DNA of 64,000 bases from Coccinella septempunctata (lineage: Eukaryota > Arthropoda > Insecta > Coleoptera > Coccinellidae). Positions 32,472-43,731 of this stretch are shown here, piece by piece. Below the pieces are notes generated by a model, which worked only from the letters and a program-made list of their open reading frames with translations, was not told the origin of the DNA and made no database searches. The position numbers and the translations under genes are program-made. The DNA is taken from assembly GCF_907165205.1 (NCBI RefSeq), contig NC_058190.1:34623345-34687344 (forward strand), in the 5' to 3' direction. How positions within the stretch are numbered: position 1 is the first letter of the stretch; every line of letters starts with the position of its first letter.

Positions 32472-35400
32472 TTGCTGTGGCCTGTGCAACCAATACCACT
32501 TGACATTCCAATTACTGCTGTCGCATAAACATAGCCCTAGGAATAAGTTTTTAATTATGCCAGATCAATAATTGTCATCCAGAGTCTATTTCTGCAGGCC
32601 TGATGAAGTAAGCAAAATTGTCCAATGTAGGGAAATAGGCAATGAGCCATCTTGAGCAGTATATCAACACAGCACCGAAAATCAAATAATGACAGTCTGT
32701 CAACCAAGTGTGAGCTCCGCATCTTCACAAAACCCTGCCAACTAGGCATCAAGTTTAATACCTTTTATTACACTACACTGTATTCAGGGTATGGTGACAG
32801 ACCCCTAACCATTGAATTCAATGCCTCTAACTAGGCAGCCGATTATTACACTAGCCTGTCTGCCGGGCCGGGCGATATAACTCATGGAGAAAGGGAGATG
32901 TCTCTGACATAAGCATTATTTTTCGATATTCCTATCAATCTTGCGCAGTAATTTATATCGAAATATTTAAGATTACTGGTGTTGCCTTCTTCGAAATTGT
33001 ATCCAACAAAACTTTGCAACCTTCTAGCTTCATTTCTTTCTTCCTGTTATGTTTATGATCTTTTTTGTCTTATTCATAAATTTCAATGCAAAATGCCAAA
33101 ACCAACAATGTTGATGTTGTGCGTACGTTTCGATGCGGAATTAGACCGATGTTCATCCTATCGGCGAAATTCTGGGGCTGAATGCTACTGCAATGCCCGG
33201 TATTGATATAGTTAGGAACCCTGAGCCGCCTTGGACGTTCGAAATCCCTAATTCTTATTGCGTCACACTGATTCAGGATTAAAGAACCTGAATACCGTGT
33301 AGTGTAATAGACGCAACCGGGATGGTACAAATGGAAAGGTATAATTATTATCAAGAATCGTAGATGTAATATTTACATATACATTGAGTAGTGGTGATCC
33401 TAGTGTGAAATGTATTTTCGTATAAATGTTTTTTTAAAATATATTATACTTTTCAATACTTGAAAATTCCAATGATTTCCAACTGACGCAAGTCCATTCT
33501 AGACATAAACGCGCCGTAGCGAGTCGATGGCACTACTTTATTTGACAGTACGGTATTTACCCACCCTAATCCATTATCATATTCTGCTGGGATACTCCGA
33601 TTCTGTGCTATTTAGCACTGGTACACAAGCCGAAAACAATTCCCTGATAATAATGCGTACAAATGCAATCAGTCGAATAAGCTACACTCCATTCAAGAAT
33701 TATTGACAACTCAAGCGGCTGTGAAAAATCGAATTCAATATTATCCTCCATATATTGGTAATAACCACAGACTCGTGGCCAATTACATATTTATAAGTCT
33801 ATACATTAAGAGGAGTTTATACCACACTACCAGAATGAGGGATGTTGCCAAAAAATTAAAACGATCAGTAGAAGTTACGAATATTACAATAGACCATATT
33901 AGTTAGGTTAGAATCACTCAATTGGCGGGAGATCCATATTCAAATTTTTTTACATAGGATTCGACTTTAAGATGGAATATCGCTAGCTAGAAGTAAATGT
34001 TAATATAAAGACATGCAAAATTGGGTGTCGCAATTATTAGAGGTTGTTTCCAAGTACATTTTACATCACAAAATACTTTTATATGTCCTAAAATCAAAAT
34101 TGAACACATTATTATACGGAATATATCCGTATGTCGTAGATCATTTCTGCTATACGTCAATCATGAACCGTAACAAAGAAAATGACATGCTACGCTTGCG
34201 CGTTAGAATGGTGTCAGCTTCAGAGGTTAGAAACGAAATGAAGCTACGACAAACTTCCATGGATCTTGCCGACCAATTTTATATTGATCCATTATTAAAA
34301 AAATAAACCATTTTATTACGAAATTTTGTTTTCAACTTGTTAAGAAAGGATCATAGAACACATTCCAACAGAAATAAATCTTAAGAAATTCGATAAAATA
34401 TCCAAAAACAGGCGAGAAGTACGCGGCATTTTTAGTCCCATAAGAAATGCATAGGGAATTCAGGGACCAGATCCACGGATGGATCGCGATTCAAATTTCC
34501 CGCCTAACCTCACTAATATGGTCTATAGTTTCCACTTTCGTCGAAAAAAAGGCAGCATTTTACGTACGCCTTTTTTTCAGTTTCAGCAGGTTTCGAATTG
34601 TAGCCAATGGCGAGACTTTTCGAGAAATTTTTCAAGTGGAAATTCATTGAAAAAAATCATTTCACCTCGGAAAGTGAATAACATGAATGAAAATTTGTTC
34701 TTCAATGAAAAAATTTTTAATTTTTTGACGAATACAGGGATTCCAGACTTTCCGAGATGACGAACTTATTGAATTGTGTTATAATGAAACCCCATATAAT
34801 TTAGTGGTTTCTGACGTAAGATATTTCTTTTCCCTTTTTGAACTGACCACAAAAATGGTGCAGACCCCTCTTAACCGCATCTGAACTTTCAAGGCCTACT
34901 AGGATGTCAATAATTCTTTTGGTCTATAAATGTGGCTACTCGTATACCAACACGACACTACCGCTCATATTCAAAGCGAAGAATTACGAGTAGCTGTCAA
35001 CCAAAAAAACTACGGACGCGTACACAGTAGCTACTCCATCGCTACCTATGTTTTAAGGAACAAAAAATCTACACTTTTTCATCGATAAAAGCGAAAATCG
35101 AAGCATTTCAACGGCCCATAATCAACTATCATACCTCCTTCTTTTCCTATTGGGCGTTTTCTATCTCAAATTGGTTGGGTTAACCTCTGAATGCTTCCTT
35201 GGTATCCTTCTTTTTCTGCTCGTTTATGAATTATTTGAAACTTGGGAAACTGCGTGAGGGTACATTATACGGGTTAAAATGATCATCTTCTCCAATGCGA
35301 TATTCTGCTGATAAAACTGTCCTACGAGCTTTTCAGTGTTCCTCCATAAATTCGCTTCACTTCTCTGGCTTCATTCGAAATTTCACTGAATCCTATTCAG

Positions 35401-36500
35401 ATTAAGTAGGTGACAGCCTACTTGAATGATTTATTTCGGCGAGTTTAACTGTCAAAAAAGGCCTCACCTCTGGTGATCGTGGAGGACACATTTCCAAGAC
35501 GACTGAACATCCATGACTGCCGTGTACAGCTCCCCGAACTCTCCTCATTCTCCCGAGTCGTCAGTGTTGATTGCTAACGACCCGGTTTTTCAGGGCTGTA
35601 CTCCCTGTTGATGCAAAATGATTCTCTTGTTGGGAATGGCTACGTTTCGATCAACATTGTTTTTTTTGTCGTAACGAATGCTAAACTGTGAATAGCGAGT
35701 CATCATACCATGCGTTCAGAATAGACGTGCCATCAGAATCATTTTGGCCAGTTGCGTTTCAATGCCTTTGAATGTTTCCTGGTTTAGTGGAAGGGACAAG
35801 TCCCATTTTGATTGGTCGCCCAGATTCTCGTTTGACTGTAGTGAATCTGAGCGCAGTATTGCTGGCGCGTAGCGTCTCCTCACTTCAAGGTTAAAATTCC
35901 ATGCATTCGATCTTCTCTTGTAAATCGGCAAAGTGAAACGTATTGTTGATACTTTTTGGTTGAACCCTAAAGGAGCGCGCCGGGCAACGTCAGAAGTTGA
36001 TTCTGAACGCTACCCAGTGTATATGCGTCCTACGTGAACATAAGTTGTGCACTGAACTCGACGACTTCATAGTGACACACTGCCAATCGCTGAGGCCAAG
36101 AAGGGTATAAATTGCACTCGCTTTCCCTACACAACGTTTCGCTCTTGAGTATCGTCCCAATTATAGTCACATAGGTCATTCTGTATACGGAGTAAAAGTA
36201 GGGCGTTTAGTAGAGTACTATGGTACTGTACTAACAGGATGTATGACATTGATACCACAAACTTTTATCAAATAAACTGTTTAATATTTACTTTACACAA
36301 GCGATTTAGTTTTTGTAGAAACTCAGATTCATAAATTGAAAGACAACATTAGCAAAACGGATAACTGTAAACAACACTCGTATAAAATCGATGCAAGATC
36401 TAATAATCATCACAATTAATTTAATGTAGACAAATAACGGTTCTTTACTTTCCCATAACTGTATAACTTAGAGTCTCAAATAAAGAAATATGATTTTATT
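32472..36500. other. Intergenic region with unassigned repeat debris
   Basis: No supportable gene lies between the kinase and EB1 genes, which converge here. Near 33190-33300 a frame reads EPPWTFEIPNSYCVTLIQD, reminiscent of the end of a LINE, but too little is left to name it. Open frames at 33703-33906 and 34013-34306 lack recognisable domains. A weak footprint-like sequence lies at 32883-32906. The remainder is AT-rich spacer. Confidence 0.45.
32875..32914. repeat. Degenerate footprint-like sequence
   Basis: CATGGAGAAAGGGAG followed by ATGTCTCTG (32883-32906) closely follows the complement of the 25-bp sequence at 3446-5410, which begins CATAGAGAAAGGG and ends GTCTCTG. The flanking octamers ATATAACT and ACATAAGC agree at five of eight positions, as expected of an older insertion or by chance. 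Confidence 0.35.
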
Positions 36501-39500
36501 TTAATACTCTTCTTCCCCAACACCTTCTACCTCATCAGGTGGAGCAAAACCCTCCTAAAAAAAGAAAGTTCGAAAATAAGTTGTATCAATTTTGATAATA
36601 AAATTAAATTAACTTACTTCAGTAGCATAGAGAACATCTAATATCTTTTGTATCAATGGGTTCTCATCCGTTTCTTGACACATAACTTCAATATCTCTCA
36701 ATTTTCCAAAGTAGAAATCTCTTTCTTTCTCTAAGCTATCTATGGTCAGCTAAAAAGTTAACATAACTATATCCAATATAACGGAAAGGGTATTGGGGGA
36801 CGTTTTTGCTAGTATATATATTCAGACTCAGCATCATGATATTAATGTTTGTTGATGTTGTCCTAGGACATTGAATATTTACCTTACACTCTGAGAGCTG
36901 GTGGGTCAATTCTTCAAGTCTTCCTCCATCTCCTCCTTTATTAACATTGCTTTTTAAATTTGCTACAGGACGAACTGCATTCACTTTAGGCACTAGAGAG
37001 AAATATATGATGATATGAATCGAAAAGTGACCATTTTCAAGGAGATTGTGCAAATATATATGCGCATCATGCAAACAGAGTGCAATGAAGGCCCCATGAT
37101 CGTTTGAAAGCATTAAGGATTAAATGAAAAAATCCATTATTGACATAAAAAGGTTGTCGGAAGCATGATAAGATGAATTTTCATTCACTAACGGTCAAAG
37201 CAATCTACTGAAACAAAACAATACTGATATATTTTTGGGGACTCATAGAAAATTTCATCTGGTAATTTCGGTAATTTTTTCAAGTAATTTAATTCTTCTC
37301 CCTTCAAGAAGGAACCTTAACTTATATATTCAAGAAAAATATAGGAAACTAGAATACCCTATACAGAAAAAAATGGACATGCTCAAGTACCATTACTTAA
37401 ATTCGTGAATAACTGGAGCTCAATTCAAATTGGAGCAACATAAATTAACCATTTCACTAGCTCATTCCGCATTTTAAATTAAATAGCTCAAAGAAATAAT
37501 GATTTTAACAGAAAAACTACAAACTATCCCCCATATTTGACTACCTTGGATTGAAACAAGAACAAATATAAATGAGCTAAAATTTTTGACCCTTTCTGAT
37601 GAATATAAAGTAGAACCTATTTTTCAACAGGTTCCACGAAGATGAAACAAATGCACATTATGTTCATCTTCAACTTGAAAAGTTATGCAGATGAAACCAC
37701 ATTAAAATTGGCAATAAGATCTGAAGTTGAAAAAATTCCAGCTACATTTTGCACTGTATAGTTTGAATAAGAAAAAAATTTTTTCAAAGGTTTAAATCTC
37801 GAGTTGCCAATTTCGGATTTTTAATTCTGAATTTTTCAAATGTTTAGTTAAATATTCCCAATCAAACTTTGAAATCAAATACAGAAACCTACTAGCTCTA
37901 CCAACTGGTTTCGCTTTAGCCGCAGCGGCCGAAGCAGAGGTGGCAGCTGGTTTCCTGTGCATCATTCCTCCTTTGGGGGCATTACTTCCGCCATTTCCCA
38001 TCTGCTCGTGATTTCTTGCTTCAAGAGCGTCGTAACCTGTTGTGCCATTGTAGTTAGCGTCGAAAAATTTCTTAAACCATTGAAGGAACTCGAAGTTATC
38101 CTGGAATCTCCCTTTTACCAGCCTGTCTATTGGTACTATCTGAATATCACCGACAAATAAAAAGGTGGTAGTGAAATTTCGAAATAAAATATAATCATTT
38201 GAAGATTGATTGTTCAGGAACAACGTTAGAAATATTTTACGAGTGGTTTATTGCATAAAATTTGAGGGGAAGGTTTCGATCATGGGACATGGCTCTTTTA
38301 CCCTAATTGCTCAGCAAAATTATTCTGATTATAAAATGAGTAAAAAGAGCATCCCTGCCCACCTGAAGATGCTATTGCGATAGCGAAACGCGCGTCGTGG
38401 TTTAAAAACTCTTTTTTTGTGAAAATCATATCTGTTCCTAGTTAAAAAAAAAGTAGTATGTACTTCAAACAGAATATGACGGATATACGCAATGGTTGAT
38501 CAAGAACTTGATCAACATTTTTATTATTGGTCTTTAGGCTGCTAGACCAGTGTGTCTCGAAGTGGGCCCTATGAAAAACGGAAATTGGTTGGGGTTGCAG
38601 CTTCTGCTAGAGAAAAATATTCAATTTTATTGCCAAAAAATAATTACCATCGGAACTCAATTAAAGTTTAACTCTTATGATATTGATTGAGAAACTGTTA
38701 ATTATTTTCAAGAGACATTTGTGTTTCTTCTGGTAACAAAATTTAAAAAAAACAAAGAGTATGGTGGGATTCTAATTTCCGTGTGCTAAGTTAATAATTT
38801 TCTGGAAAGGGGACGCTGGGCCAGATGAGTTTGGTAACCACTGAGCTAGACTATTGTGAAACCTATGAGATTTAAAATATGAAGGAAAAACCGACGAACT
38901 TTGTTCTGTTTGAAATTCTTCCAGGCTTATTCATACTCATAACAAAAACTAACTAATAACTAAAAGTACATTGTGTTTGTGTTCATACATTTATGAAAGT
39001 AAATGGAACTTTTCTTCGACACAATACTAATAACAGAGAGAGGTAGGCATTTCTGAAGACATAGTTGTAAATGGAGATAAATATCAATATTAGACCTTGT
39101 TTTGAAGGGAGAACAATAAGGAACATTTAAACTATTGGTGGTAAGACAGATTTGGATATAAAAACATTTCTGGATTGTGCTGGTATAAGATTCTATAAAC
39201 ATCATGCACTATCATGAAATGAAAAAATAACCGTGACAGCAGGGGTTCAGAATGATACCAAACGAAACAGCCAAGCATTTAGCTACCCAACAACTTTATG
39301 TCATGGAATTCTATTATTGTATATTGTATGTATATTATGCTGCAAACGTTTGATGGAAAGGATTATCAATATTCGTAAATTTTAAATTCATTAACAATTT
39401 CTAAAAACCAATTTTCAGCGAGATACCGTTTTATATAAACGGTAATACATGGTTTCATCCAAAGACTAATAATTTATTTATTATTAGACTATGGTTTCAT

Positions 39501-42500
39501 CACAGAACGCCTCAACTGTTGAAACCTTGTGAATTCAATATGAATTTTCTTTTATATCACTTGGATTTGAGAGCCGGGGACATTCCAAGGATTGTAAAAT
39601 GATGAAAGCAACCGAAAGGTGCAAATATAATTAAAAAAAAATACGGTTCCATTGAAAGAGTTTTTTCTTTTATTTACAAGGTTGACAAACGTTCCTGAAC
39701 TCGTCCATTGGTTTGTCTTGTGCAAACGTTCACGTTCACACGTTCAATTCGGCTTCGACAAACTATCAGTTTGCGCAAATTGCTTGTGTGCGTGAACGGA
39801 CATTTAGGCATATGTCTGTTCGACTCCCTGGCTCATAGACATAGAGACATGGACTGAGCAATGCCAGCATGAAATTGACCATTTTATGGAAAGAGACAAA
39901 TGATCGACGAGACATTACCTGTCTCTTTTGTGTTCACATAGAGGTGGGTGCGGACCAATCAAAATTCTAGAAAAAGACAACTGCATGCATGATGATCAGT
40001 TTCTCTCCGTCACTCATGCATAGATAGAAAGGGGAAGGCACAGTCCATGTCTATGTCCTGGCTGGTAGTGAATTCTGTGAGTTATCAAATTGTTCAAATG
40101 CAAACGATCAGCAATTTCTATGACAACGCTAAGAGATCATGATTTTCTGTAAGAACCGAGGAAAAATTAGTCGAAAATATCATTTTCAAATTCGATTATG
40201 AATGCTTGCTATCATTTTGAGAGTAGAACAATTTCGAAGATGTGTCAGCTTAATATTTCCATTCACCTTACAAATCACATATTTGGTTATTATATCGCGT
40301 TTTTCACAATCTTCGCCAATATTTTAAAAATTATACGCCAAACTTTGGGAAACTCGAACTCCATATCGAAAATAATGTTCCTTTCTTCCTCTTTAATATA
40401 TAGTAATGAATATACATCCACAGGGTGAGTCAACAGTGCTCGATCGGTCGATAACCCTTAGGAATTTTCGGCTAGGAGAATTATTAAAAATTTAGCTGGA
40501 TTCGACCAGGTTCATAATCAAAAAGTCTGTTTAAGCTTAAAGCTTCCTTTAGCGTCATTTTCAGTATGTAGGGTTAAAAAAAAGTTTAAAATTAAGTGGA
40601 CTTTTAAGTTTGATTATGAAACTGGTCGTTAAAGTCCCTTTAATTTAGAAGGAAGCTTTAATGGACATATGCACCGTTTCATTGAACGAGATTAATTCCT
40701 TAAACATCCTTTTTTCCATAGAGATTCTATGCTTAAACGTCGTTTTAAAATTTAAATTTTTAACGTCCAGTTTCATAATCAAATTTGAAGTCACCTTAAG
40801 TTTAAAGCTTCCTTCAGTGTCATTTTTGTAGGGTTAAAGGAAGCTTTAAAATTAAAGCTACTTTAGGTTTGTAAATTTATCTGAGTGCCTTTTTGAGGTT
40901 GGGCCACTTTTTCAGACAAACTTCATGGTTATGACGGGTTTACTAGAGATCATGAACCGTTGAGATAAATGTATGTCAACTTTTTCAAATGAGCTATGAA
41001 TTTTATTCGTTTGTTGGATACCCCAGTGGGTAGTCTTCCTTTTTATGAAAAAAATTTATGCCTAAAATCAGTAGTTTTTAAAACACATCAAACTAAAAAA
41101 GTTCACGGCATACCATATAAAAAAAAATGGAGTTATTGACATCTTCTGAAGGGCATTTTCGAAAAATTGCAGTCTTTCGGAAAAACTGTAGTGATCCGAA
41201 AACTGCTGAAAAATTGAAAATTCTTCGGAAATTCGTTAAAAAATAATCATACATTTATGATGTTTATTAAGGGTTTTCAAGATATGAACTTTAATTCATC
41301 ATCAATCATAAAAATGAAATTTGTTAGAAAAAGTGGGCTACTTCAAAATGGCACACAGATGAATTACTATAACAATTGGGTACTTCGAAATCAGAATTTT
41401 AATTCTGATACAGAACATGATATGAAAATTTAGTATTTTCATTTGAGAAAGCCGGGTGTTTCACCACTTTCAGACCACCCTATAGAGTCAAAAATAATTT
41501 AGCTTATGCGCTAAGTAGAGCATTGTTGACTGACCCTGTATATTTCCATGATCATCCTTTTGACTAAAATTCAGGCCTAATGACAAGTTTCATGGAATAA
41601 AATGCATTTATATACTTTCAGTGGAACTGACAGCATGCAGATTCAATAATTATCGTCATTTTCACAAAACTTCAAAATTTTCATGGAGACAAAATACCCA
41701 GCAAAGTAACGTGCGCCGAGATTGAGTTTGCAAATTTCAATTTGAAACGATTTATCCCTGGATATGCAATAAAAAAAAAATTTGCTCTTCCTTATTGAAA
41801 CATTGCACGTAAGACTATAATCCTTTACCAACAAACATTTTAAGCACCTTTACACCATTTCTCAAGCTAACGTTTACCCTGCTGCCTAGTTGGGGCCACC
41901 CTTGGTGTAGGGTGGTGGTGGGCCGTTTGGACAAGACCCCCATGGTCATGTTGAATTGCGGCAGAGCCTATAGGGAGGCCGCCTCTCGCCTCTAAAGCGT
42001 CGTACTCGCGACCGTCATAATTAGCGTCGAAGAACTTCTTGAACCATTGGAGAAATTCAAAGTTGTCTTGGAAACGGCCTTTGATCAGTTTGTCTACAGG
42101 TATTATCTAGAAAATTGTTAGGAAGCAAGTCGATTCCAAGTAAATTGAGTGCGATGCAAAATGAGAAGAACTACATTAAAAAAATTACTGAAAGTAGAAA
42201 CTCAATGAATCTTTCAAAGCAGCAGCTGTGGCGAGATTTCCTCAGTTGTAATAGTTAGAAGAAAATAAGTATTATTGATCAAGTCAACTTTCCTTGTAAC
42301 ATGTGTATGAACAATATTTTATTATATAATTTACATGACCCATCTTAAAAATTTTGAGTTAAGTGTCAAATATTTTCCCATTGAATTTTCAAATATCACT
42401 TTTCATATCTGCCAATGATTCAAGTCAAAGAGCTGAATAGGTATTGCGATACTAACACAAAGTACAAAAACAATGTCGGCCATTGTGGATAAATTTTTTT

Positions 42501-43731
42501 CTTGGATAATATAGCCATTGTGACTATGTGTACTTTAATTATTTATATGATTCAGAAATATCAGTGAAAAGCAGATAATTTATTATGATGTAAAAAAGAT
42601 ACTATGTATATACTATCATGAAATAAATATGTAATATTTGATTAAGGCATTCAATCCACACATCAATGCAGAAAATAGAACTAAAAACAGATTATACATA
42701 TAATTTTCACAAAAATGAGTTTTTAATCCACAACACGTATTTCGTTATCATAATAGCATCTTCAGGGACTTCAGGTGGATGAAGGTTATGCTATTGTGAT
42801 AGCAAAACACATGCTGTGGTTTAAAAACTCATTTTTGTGAAAATCATATAATCTGTTTTTAGTTCAATTATGGATTTTAATCAAGTATCAGACACATCAA
42901 TTCAATATTCGATAATAGAAGTTTTGCTAGTATCAATTTAAGGAACGTTTCATTTAAGATTTCAAAAACAAATCATTAATGAAAACAATGCCCCAGAGTA
43001 AAAGTCAACATACAAAACTGTTATATTAATTGCCAGCAAATAGGTCATAATAATAAATGAAGGGAAAAATAGCATTTTCCATAGAATTAAATACTATGGT
43101 GAAATTTAAAACCACATAATCATGATACATTATCAACAATTATCACATATCACCTCATTTATCAGAACAACCACTCACAGCCTTATGTTTGAAGGTACTT
43201 CTTTACCTAAAATACTTCAATCTGGTGTAATAATATTTTGTAATTATTATGGTACAAAGATTAATACCAACAAAAAAATCTTCATTGAATTTAAGGGCCA
43301 AGTGTCATATATTCAACAGTCTAAATAGTAACTAGCACTTTTTTTCACCGAATATCACAAGATTGATATCTAGCTACCTTGTATAATAATTTGAGAATGT
43401 ATTTCCACCTAATCTTAAATAGAATGACTTCAACCATGAATCGGATCATAAATCAAAAGCTCACCTTGTCTACTGCCATCTTCTTGAAAGCAGCTTGCAG
43501 TATTTTGAAATTTTGAATGTACTCATGTTCAAGATTAGTCTTGAATTTAACTCGTTTCAACTGAACAGAGCCAGGGAATAGCATATCCATAAACTGGCAA
43601 TAAGCAGCCCCCGTGCATAATTCTTCTATTTTTCCAAAGCTACTTTGTAGACAATCATTCACCCACGATAGCATATCATGCCTGGACAGATTTTCGGAGG
43701 TAACATTGGTTGAATAAACGTTCACCGCCAT
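36501..43731 (-). CDS. Eb1: EB1/MAPRE microtubule plus-end tracking protein
   Basis: EB1 tracks growing microtubule plus ends through an N-terminal CH domain, dimerises by a C-terminal coiled coil and recruits partners through the EB-homology domain and a terminal EEY. Exons: A 43731-43465 (MAVNVYSTNV to KKMAVDK); B1 42106-41878 or B2 38139-37893; C 36992-36883; D 36749-36618; E 36554-36501. With B1 the protein has 263 residues and with B2 it has 269, matching usual EB1 length. Exon A supplies most of the CH domain (LSRHDMLSWVNDCL, FPGSVQLKRVKFKTNLEHEY). Exons B complete it (FLQWFKKFFDANY) and add the linker. Exon D begins the coiled-coil and EB domain (LEKERDFYFGKLRDIEVMC) and E ends GEEEY. 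An acceptor (TTTTTCAG) directly precedes the ATG, so a non-coding 5' exon lies further upstream. The long introns hold several transposons. Confidence 0.93.
37893..38139 (-). other. Eb1: EB1 alternative exon B2 (basic, alanine-rich linker)
   Basis: The 247-nt exon starts IVPIDRLVKGRFQDNFEFLQ and includes KKFFDANYNGTTGYDALEAR. It ends in a linker rich in Ala and Lys (HRKPAATSASAAAAKAKPVG). It begins in phase 0 and ends in phase 1, exactly like B1. Basic linkers strengthen microtubule binding in EB proteins, so this form would be expected to bind more tightly. The donor is A|GTAGGT. Confidence 0.9.
38359..38400 (+). ncRNA. Hammerhead-like ribozyme motif
   Basis: The sequence contains CTGAAGA (fits CUGANGA), a stem GCTAT-TGCG-ATAGC, then GAAA, CGCGCG, TC and GTGG. 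GTGG can pair with the CCAC that precedes CTGAAGA. This is the order of a hammerhead core with a very short stem III. An extra T (38370) lies between the core and stem II, which departs from the canonical fold and may abolish activity. It is followed by GGTTTAAAAACTC and an A tract, as also near 42830, so it probably belongs to a dispersed element. Confidence 0.4.
38548..38843. mobile_element. hAT-type MITE in the EB1 intron
   Basis: The left end is CAGTGTGTCTCGAAGTGGGC and the right end, inverted, is CAGTGGTTACCAAACTCATC, both typical of Charlie-like hAT ends. The flanking octamers TGCTAGAC (38540-38547) and AGCTAGAC (38844-38851) differ at one position, an 8-bp target duplication. At 296 bp it has no coding capacity. 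Confidence 0.82.
39834..40055. mobile_element. P-type MITE in the EB1 intron
   Basis: The left end CATAGACATAGAGACATGGA and the inverted right end CATAGACATGGACTGTGCC pair with one small internal insertion. CCCTGGCT (39826-39833) and TCCTGGCT (40056-40063) form a 7-of-8 target duplication. CA-initial ends with 8-bp duplications match the two larger P-type elements of this window. No coding sequence lies in the 222 bp. Confidence 0.7.
40421..41538. mobile_element. Mariner-type MITE with internal inverted blocks
   Basis: The ends CAGGGTGAGTCAACAGTGCT and, inverted, CAGGGTCAGTCAACAATGCT define a 1.1-kb unit in the EB1 intron. TA flanks the right end; the left flank is CA, probably mutated. Inside, around 40510-40870, TTCATAATCAAA and AAAGCTTCCTT sequences recur in both orientations, so another small palindromic element seems to be nested. 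Confidence 0.75.
41878..42106 (-). other. Eb1: EB1 alternative exon B1 (histidine-rich, low-charge linker)
   Basis: The 229-nt exon starts IIPVDKLIKGRFQDNFEFLQ and includes KKFFDANYDGREYDALEARG. Its linker (IQHDHGGLVQTAHHHPTPRV) has few basic residues. It is phase 0 at the start and phase 1 at the end, so it can replace B2 without altering the frame. Including both exons would shift the frame. The acceptor is TTTTCTAG and the donor G|GTAAAC. Confidence 0.9.
42674..42867. repeat. Fold-back element with two hammerhead-like halves
   Basis: The left part (complement GTGGATTAAAAACTC, then ATTTTTGTGAAAATTATA and AATCTGTTTTTAGTTC) is the inverse of the right part (GTGGTTTAAAAACTCATTTT, AATCTGTTTTTAGTTC). 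The minus strand of the left part also reads CTGAAGATGCTATTATGATA, ACGAAAT, a degenerate match to the motif at 38359. The whole is nearly palindromic over 194 bp and lies in an EB1 intron. Confidence 0.7.

Noticed and set aside
33703..34306. Two plus-strand frames (67 and 97 residues)
   Set aside because: No family resemblance, no splice structure linking them, and composition like random AT-rich DNA.
36736..37113. Minus-strand frame overlapping EB1 exon C
   Set aside because: It reads through intron sequence in part; only 36992-36883 is exon by splice sites and homology.
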